DNA from: Pseudomonas fluorescens
GTDB lineage: Bacteria > Pseudomonadota > Gammaproteobacteria > Pseudomonadales > Pseudomonadaceae
DNA length: 64,000 bases
NCBI RefSeq assembly: GCF_900636825.1
Contig: NZ_LR134318.1
Location: 5,751,501 to 5,815,500, forward strand
Direction: 5' to 3'
The position numbers were made by a program, and so were the translations under genes. Every line of letters begins with the position of its first letter. Positions within the stretch are counted from its first letter, which is position 1. Below the pieces are notes generated by a model. It saw only the letters and a list, made by a program, of their open reading frames with translations. It was not told where the DNA came from and ran no database searches. Below, in pieces: positions 1 through 9,130 of the stretch.

Positions 1-99
1 TACGCCCTGACCACGCTGATCTACCTGTGCATGGCGCTGCTGATCCGCCAACTGCTCAACTGGTTTGGTCGTCGCTACATTTCGCGGAGCAGCCAATGA
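1..99 (+). CDS. Amino acid ABC transporter permease, C-terminal end (partial)
   Basis: The first 32 codons read open from base 1 to a TGA at 97-99 and form the last hydrophobic segment and basic tail of an inner-membrane permease. The 5' end lies outside the window. The stop overlaps the ATG of the next permease gene by four bases (ATGA). Together with the following permease and ATPase this fits one polar amino acid (HAAT) importer with two permease subunits. The substrate cannot be told from this fragment. Confidence 0.75.
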   Translation, partial: YALTTLIYLCMALLIRQLLNWFGRRYISRSSQ

Positions 100-746
100 G
101 TGATTTCACCTTCTGGGACATCCTGCGCAACCTGCTCACTGGCCTGCAATGGACACTGGCGCTGTCGCTGGTCGCGTTCATTGGCGGTGGCCTCGTCGGC
201 CTGCTGATTCTCGTGATGCGCATTTCGAAAAACACCCTGCCGAGCAGCATCGCCCGCACCTGGATCGAGCTGTTCCAAGGCACGCCGCTGCTGATGCAAC
301 TGTTTCTGGTGTTCTTCGGCGTGGCGCTGGCCGGCCTTGAGATTTCGCCTTGGATGGCGGCGGCGATTGCGCTGACCTTGTTCACCAGCGCCTATCTGGC
401 GGAGATCTGGCGTGGCTGCGTCGAGTCGATCCCCCATGGTCAGTGGGAGGCCTCGGCGAGCCTGGCGCTCAATCCGCTGGAGCAACTGCGCTACGTGATC
501 CTGCCGCAAGCGTTACGCATCGCGGTGGCGCCAACCGTGGGCTTCTCGGTGCAAGTGGTCAAAGGCACAGCGGTGACCTCGATCATCGGTTTCACCGAAC
601 TGACCAAGACTGGCGGCATGCTCGCCAACGCCACGTTCGAACCGTTCATGGTCTACGGCCTCGTCGCCCTCGGCTATTTCCTCCTCTGCTACCCCTTGTC
701 CCTCAGTGCGCGCTACCTGGAAAGGAGACTGCATGCCTCTGCTTAG
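96..746 (+). CDS. Polar amino acid ABC transporter permease
   Basis: A 216-residue inner-membrane permease of the His/Glu/Gln type (HisM/GltK/GlnP family). The ATG at 96 overlaps the preceding permease stop, so it is preferred over the earlier in-frame start at 27. There are about five hydrophobic segments. The EAA loop that contacts the ATPase lies near residues 118-140, with QWEASASLALNP followed by a conserved QALRIAVAPT stretch. It would form a permease heterodimer with its neighbour and bind the ATPase encoded next. The substrate is inferred to be a polar or acidic amino acid but is not resolved. Confidence 0.9.
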   Translation: MSDFTFWDILRNLLTGLQWTLALSLVAFIGGGLVGLLILVMRISKNTLPSSIARTWIELFQGTPLLMQLFLVFFGVALAGLEISPWMAAAIALTLFTSAYLAEIWRGCVESIPHGQWEASASLALNPLEQLRYVILPQALRIAVAPTVGFSVQVVKGTAVTSIIGFTELTKTGGMLANATFEPFMVYGLVALGYFLLCYPLSLSARYLERRLHASA

Positions 747-1470
747 AATTTCCGCCCTGCATAAATACTACGGCTATCACCACGTACTCAAAGGCATTGA
801 CCTCAGCGTCGAGGAAGGCCAGGTGGTGGCGATCATCGGCCGCAGCGGCTCGGGCAAGTCCACCCTGCTGCGCACGCTCAATGGTCTGGAATCGATCAAC
901 GACGGCGTGATCGAAGTCGACGGCGAGTATCTCGACGCCGCCCGCGCCGATCTGCGCAGCTTGCGGCAGAAGGTCGGCATGGTCTTTCAGCAATTCAACC
1001 TGTTCCCGCACCTGACCGTGGGCGAGAACGTCATGCTCGCGCCGCAAGTGGTGCAGAAAGTTCCGAAAGCCAAGGCAGCGGAACTGGCGCGCGAGATGCT
1101 GGCGCGGGTCGGGCTCGGGGAAAAATTCGATGCTTTCCCGGATCGATTGTCCGGTGGCCAGCAACAGCGCGTGGCGATTGCCCGGGCATTGGCGATGTCA
1201 CCGAAGGTTTTGCTGTGCGACGAGATCACTTCAGCGCTTGACCCGGAACTGGTCAACGAAGTGCTCAGCGTGGTGCGCCAACTGGCCAAAGAAGGCATGA
1301 CGCTGATCATGGTCACCCACGAGATGCGCTTTGCCCGCGAGGTCGGCGACAAACTGGTGTTCATGCACCATGGCAAGGTGCATGAGGTCGGGGACCCGAA
1401 GGTGCTGTTTGCCAATCCGCAGACGGCGGAGCTGGCGAACTTTATTGGCACGGTGGAAGCGATAGCCTGA
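733..1470 (+). CDS. Polar amino acid ABC transporter ATP-binding protein
   Basis: A 245-residue cytosolic ATPase of the GlnQ/GltL/HisP family. Walker A is GRSGSGKS at about residues 36-43, the Q-loop is in GMVFQQFNLFPH, the signature is LSGGQQQRVA, and Walker B is followed by an E-to-I-T-S variant (LLCDEITSALD) common in this family. The ATG at 733 has AAAGGAG just upstream, and the gene overlaps the permease by 14 bases, so translation is probably coupled. It energises the two-permease importer encoded upstream. No periplasmic binding protein is visible and it probably lies before the window. Confidence 0.93.
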   Translation: MPLLRISALHKYYGYHHVLKGIDLSVEEGQVVAIIGRSGSGKSTLLRTLNGLESINDGVIEVDGEYLDAARADLRSLRQKVGMVFQQFNLFPHLTVGENVMLAPQVVQKVPKAKAAELAREMLARVGLGEKFDAFPDRLSGGQQQRVAIARALAMSPKVLLCDEITSALDPELVNEVLSVVRQLAKEGMTLIMVTHEMRFAREVGDKLVFMHHGKVHEVGDPKVLFANPQTAELANFIGTVEAIA

Positions 1471-1496
1471 AAGATGTGTGGTGCCTTTAAGGGCCT

Positions 1497-1588
1497 CATC
1501 GCGGGCAAGCCCGCTCCCACAGGGTTCGATGCAGGAAGAGGATCGTGCGTTCAGCGCTTAAACCTGTGGGAGCGGGCTTGCCCGCGAT
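1497..1588. repeat. REP-type inverted repeat pair (GGGAGCGGGCTTGCCC family)
   Basis: Two near-perfect inverted arms, ATCGCGGGCAAGCCCGCTCC on the left and its complement on the right, are separated by about 40 bases. This is the common fluorescent-Pseudomonas REP doublet and it recurs in this window. It occupies most of the gap between the transporter operon and ppx. Confidence 0.85.
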
Positions 1589-1704
1589 TGACCGCGCAGC
1601 GGTCACCGGCTTTCATCGGTGAATCAAGGCTTTGCGCCATGCGCGTTGGCGCCAGCGTTTGATCGTGGCACGATGTCGGGGTTATCGACCGAGACCCCCT
1701 GACC

Positions 1705-3207
1705 ATGCCGCAATCCCAAGCCAAGAATCTGTCCCTGATCGCCGCAATCGACCTGGGCTCCAACAGCTTTCACATGGTCGTGGCCAAGGCCCAGAACGGC
1801 GAAATCCGCATCCTCGAGCGCCTCGGCGAAAAGGTGCAACTGGCCGCCGGCATCGACGATGCTCGCCAGCTCAACGAAGAATCGATGCAACGTGGCCTCG
1901 ATTGCCTCAAGCGTTTTGCCCAACTGATCAACGGTATGCCGCTCGGCGCCGTGCGTATCGTCGGCACCAACGCCTTGCGTGAAGCGCGCAACCGCCTCGA
2001 ATTCATTCACCGTGCAGAGGAAATCCTCGGTCATCCGGTAGAAGTCATCTCCGGCCGTGAAGAGGCGCGCCTGATTTATCTGGGCGTGTCGCACACCCTC
2101 GCCGACACCCCGGGCAAACGTTTGGTCGCCGATATCGGCGGCGGCAGCACCGAGTTCATCATTGGCCAGCGCTTTGAGCCGTTGCTGCGCGAAAGCCTGC
2201 AGATGGGCTGCGTCAGTTTCACCCAGCGCTACTTCAAGGACAGCAAGATCACCCCGGCCCGCTACGCCCAGGCGTACACGGCGGCACGGCTGGAGATCAT
2301 GAGCATCGAACACGCCCTGCATCGCCTGACCTGGGATGAAGCCATCGGCTCCTCAGGCACCATCCGCGCCATCGGCCTGGCCCTCAAGGCTGGCGGCCAC
2401 GGCACCGGCGAAGTCAACGCCGAAGGCCTGGCGTGGCTCAAGCGTCGGCTATTCAAGCTGGGCGACTCCGACAAGATCGATTTCGAGGGCATCAAACCGG
2501 ACCGCCGGGCGATTTTTCCGGCAGGCCTGGCGATCCTCGAGGCTATTTTCGACGCACTCGAATTGCAGCGCATGGACCATTGCGAAGGCGCCCTGCGTGA
2601 AGGCGTGCTCTACGACCTGCTCGGCCGCCATCACCATGAAGACGTGCGCGAGCGCACTCTGACGTCGTTGATGGAGCGTTATCACGTCGACCTCGAACAA
2701 GCGGCGCGGGTCGAGCGCAAGGCCTTGCACGCGTTCGATCAAGTGGCAGTGGATTGGGAGCTGGATGACGGCATCTGGCGTGAGCTGCTGGGCTGGGCAG
2801 CGAAAGTCCACGAAGTCGGCCTGGACATCGCGCACTATCACTATCACAAGCATGGCGCTTATCTGATCGAACATTCGGACCTCGCCGGGTTTTCCCGCGA
2901 AGACCAGCAGATGCTCGCGCTGTTGGTGCGCGGCCATCGGCGCAACATTCCCAAGGACAAATTCGCCGACTTTGGTGATGACGGCATCAAGTTGATTCGG
3001 CTGTGTGTCTTGCTGCGCTTTGCCATCCTGTTCCACCACATCCGCGGCACGCAGGCGATGCCGCAGGTGGTATTGCGCGCCAAAGGCAACAATCTGGATG
3101 TGCAATTCCCGGAGAACTGGCTGGATGAAAATCAGCTGACCCAGGCCGACTTCGGCCTCGAAGCGGACTGGCTGACGCGGGTGGGGATTGTGCTGACGGT
3201 TCACTGA
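1705..3207 (+). CDS. ppx: Exopolyphosphatase
   Basis: Ppx removes phosphate from the ends of inorganic polyphosphate chains and related enzymes also hydrolyse pppGpp. The 500-residue protein has the ASKHA phosphate motifs of the Ppx/GppA family: IDLGSNSFHMVV at about residues 13-24 and VADIGGGSTEFIIG at about 140-153. An HD-like C-terminal half follows, with conserved HEVGLDIAHYHYHKHG. Length is normal for the family. It faces ppk across a shared terminator region, the usual Pseudomonas arrangement of the degrading and synthesising enzymes. Confidence 0.96.
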   Translation: MPQSQAKNLSLIAAIDLGSNSFHMVVAKAQNGEIRILERLGEKVQLAAGIDDARQLNEESMQRGLDCLKRFAQLINGMPLGAVRIVGTNALREARNRLEFIHRAEEILGHPVEVISGREEARLIYLGVSHTLADTPGKRLVADIGGGSTEFIIGQRFEPLLRESLQMGCVSFTQRYFKDSKITPARYAQAYTAARLEIMSIEHALHRLTWDEAIGSSGTIRAIGLALKAGGHGTGEVNAEGLAWLKRRLFKLGDSDKIDFEGIKPDRRAIFPAGLAILEAIFDALELQRMDHCEGALREGVLYDLLGRHHHEDVRERTLTSLMERYHVDLEQAARVERKALHAFDQVAVDWELDDGIWRELLGWAAKVHEVGLDIAHYHYHKHGAYLIEHSDLAGFSREDQQMLALLVRGHRRNIPKDKFADFGDDGIKLIRLCVLLRFAILFHHIRGTQAMPQVVLRAKGNNLDVQFPENWLDENQLTQADFGLEADWLTRVGIVLTVH

Positions 3208-3222
3208 TTAGCGGGCAGTTGC

Positions 3223-3256
3223 AAAAAAGGCGATCCGTTGGGATCGCCTTTTTTAT
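3223..3256. terminator. Rho-independent terminator of ppx
   Basis: AAAAAAGGCGATCC, a short loop and GGATCGCCTTTTTT form a strong GC stem with A and T tails 15 bases after the ppx stop. The symmetric tails could also serve leftward transcription. Confidence 0.88.
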
Positions 3257-3288
3257 TGGGCTTGGCTTGAGAGCGGAGGTGACGCTTT

Positions 3289-3438
3289 CCCCTCACCCCA
3301 GCCCTCTCCCGGAGGGAGAGGGAGTCGATTTCCTTTGGCTTCAAGGCCTGAGTTCGACTCGATATTTCAGGTCGGCGTAACTCGCCCATACAACACGGTC
3401 AGTCCCCTCTCCCTCCGGGAGAGGGTTAGGGTGAGGGG
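3289..3438. repeat. Inverted repeat pair of the CCCTCTCCCTCCGGGAGAGGG type
   Basis: Two copies of a CCCTCACCC...CCCTCTCCC(T)CCGGGAGAGGG unit lie in opposite orientation at 3289-3330 and 3404-3438. Each copy is itself a short palindrome. The pair fills the space between the ppx terminator and the ppk stop and looks like a second, distinct small mobile repeat family. Confidence 0.75.
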
Positions 3439-3464
3439 CTCTTGGTTTTGCTCTCGGCTTTGCT

Positions 3465-5690
3465 TTAGCTGCTCACCGGCAGAATCGGGCTGCCCAGCCG
3501 CTCCAGCAACGTCGCCTGCGCGCTGCGCGGGTTCTGGTTGCCGGTGGGCGTGTTGCGGATGTAGCGACCGTCCGACTGCAGACTCCAGCTGTGAGTGTTG
3601 TCGGTCAGGTACAGCTCCAGCTCTTTCTTCACTCGGGTCAGCAGTTTCTTGCCTTCCACCGGGAAGCAGGTCTCGACACGCTTGTCGAGGTTGCGCTCCA
3701 TCCAGTCGGCGCTGGAAAGGAACATCTGCTCGTCGCCGCCATTGAGGAAGTAGAACACCCGCGTGTGTTCGAGGAAGCGACCGATGATCGAGCGCACGTG
3801 GATGTTGTGCGAAACCCCGGCAATCCCCGGACGCAGGCAGCACATCCCACGCACTACCAAATCGATCCGCACGCCGGACTGGCTGGCCTTGTACAGCGCG
3901 CGGATGATCTTCGGATCGGTCAGCGAGTTGAACTTGGCGATGATGTGAGCCGGTTTGCCGTCAACGGCGAATTGGGTTTCCCGGGCAATCATGTCGAGCA
4001 TGCCCTTCTTGAGCGTGAACGGCGCATGCAGCAGTTTTTTCATGCGCAGGGTCTTGCCCATGCCGATCAACTGGCTGAACAGTTTGCCGACGTCTTCGCA
4101 CAAGGCGTCGTCGGACGTCAGCAGGCTGTAGTCGGTGTAAAGCTTGGCGTTACCGGCGTGGTAGTTGCCGGTGCCAAGGTGCGCATAACGCACGATTTCG
4201 CCAGCCTCGCGACGCAGGATCAGCATCATCTTGGCGTGAGTCTTGAAGCCGACCACACCATAGATCACCACTGCGCCGGCCGCTTGCAGACGGCTGGCCA
4301 GTTGCAGGTTGGACTCTTCGTCGAAACGCGCGCGCAGCTCGATGACCGCAGTGACTTCCTTGCCGTTACGCGCGGCATCGACCAGGGCATCGACGATCTC
4401 GGAGTTGGCGCCAGAGCGGTACAGGGTCTGACGAACGGCGAGAACGTGCGGGTCTTTCGCCGCCTGCCGCAGCAAGTCGACCACCGGCGTGAACGACTCG
4501 AAGGGGTGCAGCAGCAAAATGTCCTGCTTGCTGACCACGCTGAAAATGTTTTCGCTGTTCTGCAGCAGTTTTGGAATCTGCGGGGTGAACGGCGTGTATT
4601 GCAGCTCCGGATGGCTGTCCAGACCGGTGATGCTGAACAGCCGCGTCAGGTTGACCGGGCCGTTGACCTGGTACAGCTCGCTTTCGCTCAGGTTGAATTG
4701 CTTGAGCAGGTAGTCCGAGAGATGTTTCGGGCAAGTGTCGGCGACTTCCAGCCGCACCGCATCCCCGTAACGACGCGAGAACAATTCCCCACGCAGCGCG
4801 CGAGCCAAGTCCTCGACATCTTCGGAGTCGAGCGCCAGGTCAGCGTTTCGGGTCAGGCGGAACTGGTAGCAGCCCTTGACCTTCATGCCCTGGAACAGGT
4901 CATCGGCGTGGGCGTGGATCATCGACGACAGGAACACGTAGTTGTCGCCCGCGCCGCCGACTTCTTCCGGCACCTTGATGATCCGCGGCAACAGACGCGG
5001 CGCTGGAATGATCGCCAAGCCGGAATCGCGACCAAAGGCGTCGATGCCTTCCAGTTCGACGATGAAGTTCAGGCTCTTGTTCACCAGCAACGGGAACGGG
5101 TGCGTCGGGTCGAGGCCGATCGGCGTGATGATCGGGGCGATCTCGTCGCGGAAATAGCGGCGCACCCAGGTCTTGAGCTTTACCGTCCAGTTGCGCCGGC
5201 GGATGAAGCGCACCTGATGCTTTTCCAGCTCCGGCAGCAGGATGTCGTTGAGGATTGCGTACTGGCGGTCAACGTGACCGTGCACCAGCTCGCTGATTCG
5301 CGCCAGCGCCTGATGCGGCTGCAAGCCGTCAGCGCCGGCCTGTTCGCGGGCGAAGGTGATCTGCTTTTTCAGCCCGGCGACGCGGATCTCGAAGAATTCG
5401 TCGAGGTTGCTGGAGAAGATCAGCAGGAACTTCAGCCGCTCCAGCAACGGATAGGACTCGTCCAGCGCCTGTTCCAGCACGCGGATGTTGAACTGCAATT
5501 GCGAAAGCTCGCGGTGGATGTACAGGCTGCTGTCATCCAGGCCGGGAATGGCGATCGCCGGCACCACCGCAGCGGTTTCGGCCGCCGGCGCGGGTGGCGC
5601 TGGCTCCAGTTCCGGCGGGGTTTCAGAGATTTGCTCGACCACCGGTTGAGCTTCTTTTACGGCAACTTCAGTGAGTCCTTCGGTATTCAT
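3465..5690 (-). CDS. ppk: Polyphosphate kinase
   Basis: PPK1 reversibly makes polyphosphate from ATP. The 741-residue protein has the four PPK1 domains after a variable Pro/Ala-rich N-terminal tail of about 50 residues. The N domain has RELSQLQFNIRVLEQA and SSNLDEFFEIRVAGLK, and the active-site histidine region is RYAHLGTGNYH. The second phospholipase D-like half has GMCCLRPGI and TRVFYFLNGG. It begins 18 bases after hemB on the same strand, so hemB-ppk is probably one transcript. It is convergent with ppx. Confidence 0.96.
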   Translation of the reverse strand: MNTEGLTEVAVKEAQPVVEQISETPPELEPAPPAPAAETAAVVPAIAIPGLDDSSLYIHRELSQLQFNIRVLEQALDESYPLLERLKFLLIFSSNLDEFFEIRVAGLKKQITFAREQAGADGLQPHQALARISELVHGHVDRQYAILNDILLPELEKHQVRFIRRRNWTVKLKTWVRRYFRDEIAPIITPIGLDPTHPFPLLVNKSLNFIVELEGIDAFGRDSGLAIIPAPRLLPRIIKVPEEVGGAGDNYVFLSSMIHAHADDLFQGMKVKGCYQFRLTRNADLALDSEDVEDLARALRGELFSRRYGDAVRLEVADTCPKHLSDYLLKQFNLSESELYQVNGPVNLTRLFSITGLDSHPELQYTPFTPQIPKLLQNSENIFSVVSKQDILLLHPFESFTPVVDLLRQAAKDPHVLAVRQTLYRSGANSEIVDALVDAARNGKEVTAVIELRARFDEESNLQLASRLQAAGAVVIYGVVGFKTHAKMMLILRREAGEIVRYAHLGTGNYHAGNAKLYTDYSLLTSDDALCEDVGKLFSQLIGMGKTLRMKKLLHAPFTLKKGMLDMIARETQFAVDGKPAHIIAKFNSLTDPKIIRALYKASQSGVRIDLVVRGMCCLRPGIAGVSHNIHVRSIIGRFLEHTRVFYFLNGGDEQMFLSSADWMERNLDKRVETCFPVEGKKLLTRVKKELELYLTDNTHSWSLQSDGRYIRNTPTGNQNPRSAQATLLERLGSPILPVSS

Positions 5691-5708
5691 GGAATGTTCC
5701 TGGGAGGG

Positions 5709-6722
5709 CTATTTCTGCTCTCGTAACAATTGAGCGGCACGAACGGCAAAGTAAGTCAGGATGCCATCTGCACCGGCACGTTTAAAGGCGGTCAGTGACT
5801 CGAGAATCACCGCTTCGCTCAACCAGCCATTCTGAATCGCGGCCATGTGCATGGCGTACTCGCCACTGACCTGATAGACGAAGGTCGGCACCTTGAAGGC
5901 ATCTTTTACCCGGAAAAGAATATCCAGGTAGGGCATGCCGGGTTTGACCATGACCATGTCAGCGCCTTCAGACAGGTCGGCACCGACTTCGTGCAGCGCT
6001 TCGTCGCTGTTGGCCGGGTCCATCTGATAAGAGGCTTTGTTGGCCTTGCCGAGGTTCGCCGCCGAGCCCACCGCATCGCGGAACGGCCCGTAGTAGGCGC
6101 TGGCGTATTTGGCCGAGTAGGCCATGATTCGCACGTTGACGTGGCCGGCGATTTCCAGCGCTTCGCGGATGGCCTGGATGCGCCCGTCCATCATGTCCGA
6201 GGGCGCTACTACCTGAGCGCCGGCCTCGGCGTGGGACAGTGCCTGACGCACCAGCGCATCAACGGTGATGTCGTTCTGCACGTAACCGTCGTCGTCGAGA
6301 ATGCCGTCCTGACCGTGGGTAGTGAACGGGTCGAGCGCGACGTCAGTGATTACACCCAGCTCCGGGAAGCGTTCACGCAGGGCGCGAGTCGCACGCTGGG
6401 CAATGCCATCGGGATTCCACGCTTCAGCGGCGTCGAGGGATTTGAGTTCCAGTGGCGTCACCGGGAACAGGGCCAGCGCCGGAATGCCCAACTCGACCCA
6501 CTTGGCCGCTTCCTCAAGCAGCAGATCGATGGTCAAGCGCTCTACACCCGGCATCGAGGCCACGGCTTCGCGGCGGTTCTCACCGTCGAGGACGAACACC
6601 GGCAGGATCAGATCGTCGACCGTCAGTACATTTTCCCGCACCAGTCGACGCGAAAAATCATCACGGCGGTTGCGACGCAGGCGGGTGGCGGGGAATAGAC
6701 GGTTGGCTGGGGTAAAGCTCAC
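5709..6722 (-). CDS. hemB: Delta-aminolevulinic acid dehydratase (porphobilinogen synthase)
   Basis: HemB condenses two 5-aminolevulinate molecules to porphobilinogen in haem synthesis. The start is chosen at a GTG (6722), which gives SFTPANRLFPATRLRRN as the N-terminus and has AGGAG 5-9 bases upstream. Longer in-frame starts at 6776 and 6830 lack family similarity. The 337-residue protein has the metal/allosteric segment DVALDPFTTHGQDG, one Schiff-base lysine in AYSAKYASAYYGP and the other in VKPGMPYLD. This Asp-rich metal site is the magnesium type known from Pseudomonas. Confidence 0.95.
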   Translation of the reverse strand: MSFTPANRLFPATRLRRNRRDDFSRRLVRENVLTVDDLILPVFVLDGENRREAVASMPGVERLTIDLLLEEAAKWVELGIPALALFPVTPLELKSLDAAEAWNPDGIAQRATRALRERFPELGVITDVALDPFTTHGQDGILDDDGYVQNDITVDALVRQALSHAEAGAQVVAPSDMMDGRIQAIREALEIAGHVNVRIMAYSAKYASAYYGPFRDAVGSAANLGKANKASYQMDPANSDEALHEVGADLSEGADMVMVKPGMPYLDILFRVKDAFKVPTFVYQVSGEYAMHMAAIQNGWLSEAVILESLTAFKRAGADGILTYFAVRAAQLLREQK

Positions 6723-6929
6723 GGCAGACTCCTGAGCCCGCGCAAACGGGCGAGCGTGACAGTTATAGACGGCCATTATGACGAACAGATGACAGTTGTG
6801 TGAGACCCGTGACACGTAGCCGCATTCCATTCTCAGTGTAGGAATTGTTCACGTCGAGACACATTTGGACACTTTCATGAATGTGTCTGAAGGGTTAGGC
6901 TGCGCGTTCATTTCGCCAGCACCCAGACA

Positions 6930-7589
6930 ATGCTCCAACAATTTCTGCATGACTTTGGCTACTTTGCCTTGTTCCTCGGCACATTCTTCGAGGGCGAAAC
7001 CATTCTGGTGCTCGCCGGCTTCCTCGCGTTCCGTGGATACATGGACATCAATCTGGTGGTAGTCGTGGCGTTCTGCGGCAGCTACGCCGGCGATCAGCTG
7101 TGGTACTTCCTCGGCCGCAAGCACGGGCGCAAGCTGCTCGCGCGCAAGCCGCGCTGGCAGATGATGGGCGACCGCGCGCTGGAGCACATCCGCAAACATC
7201 CGGACATCTGGGTCCTGAGCTTCCGCTTCGTATATGGCCTGCGCACCGTGATGCCTGTGGCGATCGGCCTATCCGGTTATCCGCCGGGACGCTATTTGCT
7301 GCTCAACGGTATCGGTGCGGCGATCTGGGCCACCGCGCTGGCGGCGGCGGCTTATCACTTCGGCGCGGTGCTGGAAGGCATGCTCGGCAGCATCAAGAAA
7401 TACGAGTTGTGGGTGCTCGGCGCCCTGCTGATCCTCGGCCTGGGCCTGTGGCTGCGTCGGCGCTTCAAGAATGCGCAACTGGCGAAGAAGATTTATCAGG
7501 ACGAGCAGATCGCCAAAGCCGCCGAGGCCGAGCAGTTGCGCCAGGCCGAGTCAGCCAATCCTGCCGAGCCCAAAACGCCCGCCGAATAA
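6930..7589 (+). CDS. DedA family inner-membrane protein
   Basis: A 219-residue polytopic protein of the DedA/VTT family. Family signatures visible are the E in FFEGETILVLAGFLA, the G-D-Q region GSYAGDQLWYFLGRKHG and the arginine motif FRFVYGLRTVMPVAIGLSGY. Family members act as lipid flippases or support membrane potential, but the role of this copy is not known. A charged Ala/Glu-rich cytosolic tail follows the last membrane segment (about residues 180-219). It is transcribed divergently from hemB. Confidence 0.9.
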   Translation: MLQQFLHDFGYFALFLGTFFEGETILVLAGFLAFRGYMDINLVVVVAFCGSYAGDQLWYFLGRKHGRKLLARKPRWQMMGDRALEHIRKHPDIWVLSFRFVYGLRTVMPVAIGLSGYPPGRYLLLNGIGAAIWATALAAAAYHFGAVLEGMLGSIKKYELWVLGALLILGLGLWLRRRFKNAQLAKKIYQDEQIAKAAEAEQLRQAESANPAEPKTPAE

Positions 7590-7754
7590 GCGCGCACTGG
7601 CGGCCACCCGGTGGCCACGCCAAATAATGAACACCCCGCCTCGATTGCGATCCATTGAGAGAGCGCTTTGCGCCCGCTTGTCGCCGACCATGACCCTATG
7701 GCAACGCGCGACGATTTAGCGGACATTGAGCGCCATGAATCTGGAGAGAAGCCC

Positions 7755-8423
7755 ATGAGCAAAAAAGTTGCAGTGATCCTGTCCGGCAGTGGCGTGTACG
7801 ACGGCGCCGAAATCCAGGAAAGCGTCATCACTTTGTTGCGCCTCGACCAACGCGGCGCGCAGGTGCAGTGCTTTGCCCCGAACATCGCGCAACTGCACGT
7901 GATCAACCACCTCACCGGCGAAGAAATGCCTGAGTCGCGCAACGTCCTGGTGGAATCGGCGCGGATTGCCCGTGGCAACATCAAAGATCTGCGCGAGGCC
8001 GACGTCAACGATTTCGATGCGCTGATCGTCCCCGGCGGTTTTGGCGCGGCGAAGAATCTGTCGAACTTCGCGATCGAAGGCGCGGGGTGCACCGTACAAC
8101 CCGAGGTGCTGGCCTTGGCGGAGGCGTTCGCCGAAGCGGGCAAACCGGTCGGGCTGATCTGCATCTCCCCGGCACTGGCAGCGAAAATCTACGGCCCTGG
8201 CGTCACCTGCACCATTGGCAACGATGCCGACACCGCTGCGGCGATGAACAAGATGGGCGCGACCCACGAAGAGTGCGCGGTGACAGAAATCATCGAAGAC
8301 AAGGCGCGCAAACTGGTGACGACCCCGGCGTATATGCTGGCGCAGAACATCAGCGAGGCGGCTTCGGGGATCAACAAACTGGTCGACCGCGTGCTAGAGC
8401 TGACTCACGAAAACGACGCTTAA
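7755..8423 (+). CDS. elbB: Isoprenoid biosynthesis glyoxalase ElbB
   Basis: A 222-residue class I glutamine amidotransferase-like protein of the DJ-1/PfpI superfamily. The ATG at 7755 follows GGAGAGAAG and gives MSKKVAVILSGSGVYDG, the typical ElbB start. Motifs include LIVPGGFGAAKNLSNFA and the nucleophile elbow GLICISP with its cysteine. The E. coli homologue has weak glyoxalase activity and was linked to isoprenoid synthesis. Its physiological role is uncertain. Confidence 0.93.
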   Translation: MSKKVAVILSGSGVYDGAEIQESVITLLRLDQRGAQVQCFAPNIAQLHVINHLTGEEMPESRNVLVESARIARGNIKDLREADVNDFDALIVPGGFGAAKNLSNFAIEGAGCTVQPEVLALAEAFAEAGKPVGLICISPALAAKIYGPGVTCTIGNDADTAAAMNKMGATHEECAVTEIIEDKARKLVTTPAYMLAQNISEAASGINKLVDRVLELTHENDA

Positions 8424-8427
8424 AATC

Positions 8428-8549
8428 AAAAGATCGTCCGATCGCGGCCCGAACCTTCGGCAGCTCCTACAGGTTTCGCGTCGCTCCATAACACGCGCCA
8501 GCCTTTGTAGGAGCTGCCGCAGGTTCGGGCCGCGATCGGACGATCTTTT
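8428..8549. repeat. Long REP-type inverted repeat (GATCG...GCAGCTCCTACA family)
   Basis: Arms of about 45 bases, AAAAGATCGTCCGATCGCGG... and its complement, flank a loop of about 30 bases between the convergent stops of elbB and the UPF0178 gene. The right arm reaches into the latter's stop codon. The A and T ends mean it may also end transcription in both directions. Confidence 0.85.
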
Positions 8550-9004
8550 CAGGGCTTGCGGGTGAGTCGGGTCAGAATCCGGTCCAAAGCATTGGCAAAC
8601 GCCTGCTTCTCGCGCTCGCCAAACGGCGCCGGTCCACCGCTCATCTGGCCCTGTTCGCGCAAATCGGTGAACAGATTGCGCACCGCCAGGCGCTCGCCCA
8701 TGTTCTGCGCGTCGAATTCTTTGCCGCGCGGATCCAGCGCCGCCACGCCCTTCTTCACCAACCGATCGGCCAGCGGAATATCGCTGCAGATCACCAGCTC
8801 GCCGGGCACCGCGTGCTCGACCAGATAATCATCCGCCGCATCGGGCCCGCTCGGCACCACGATCAGTTTGACGATGGCCAGGCCCGGCTTGATCTGCGGC
8901 TGCCCAGCCACCAGCACCACTTCGAACTGGCGCTTGAGAGCGAACTTCACCACCAGATCCTTCGCCGCCCGCGGACAGGCGTCGGCATCGATCCATACAC
9001 GCAT
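8549..9004 (-). CDS. YaiI/YqxD (UPF0178) family protein
   Basis: A 151-residue cytosolic protein whose N-terminus MRVWIDADACPRAAKDL is the hallmark of UPF0178, a PIN-like/NYN-type fold family without proven function. The ATG at 9004 has GGAGG 7 bases upstream, so it is preferred over the in-frame start 15 bases earlier. Conserved acidic residues (D5, D7) fit a metal-dependent nuclease-like site. That activity is inferred. Confidence 0.92.
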   Translation of the reverse strand: MRVWIDADACPRAAKDLVVKFALKRQFEVVLVAGQPQIKPGLAIVKLIVVPSGPDAADDYLVEHAVPGELVICSDIPLADRLVKKGVAALDPRGKEFDAQNMGERLAVRNLFTDLREQGQMSGGPAPFGEREKQAFANALDRILTRLTRKP

Positions 9005-9024
9005 GTTGTTTACCTCCAAAAAAC

Positions 9025-9117
9025 AAAAGATCGCAGCCTCCGGCGGCTCCTGCAGAGTGCGCGTCTCGACATGATACGCACGACCACTGTAGAAGCTGCC
9101 GAAGGCTGCGATCTTTT
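9025..9117. repeat. REP-type inverted repeat (GATCGCAGCC family)
   Basis: AAAAGATCGCAGCCTCCGGC...CTCCTGCAG is mirrored by CTGTAGAAGCTGCCGAAGGC...GATCTTTT. It lies between the UPF0178 start and the end of the iron permease gene. Confidence 0.8.
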
Positions 9118-9130
9118 CGGTATCACTCAG

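Noticed and set aside
3591..5726. A 711-codon open frame opposite ppk
   Set aside because: It is the mirror of a GC-rich gene whose codon bias leaves the antisense frame open. It has low-complexity Gln/Val/Asp/Arg-rich composition, while ppk on the other strand has all family motifs.
6723..6830. N-terminal extension of hemB to the upstream ATG codons
   Set aside because: The extension has no family similarity. The GTG at 6722 has AGGAG at correct spacing and gives the conserved N-terminus.
8428..8549. Repeated inverted elements as CRISPR repeats or attachment sites
   Set aside because: They are isolated inverted pairs after genes, scattered across the window, and match REP elements rather than arrays or att sites.
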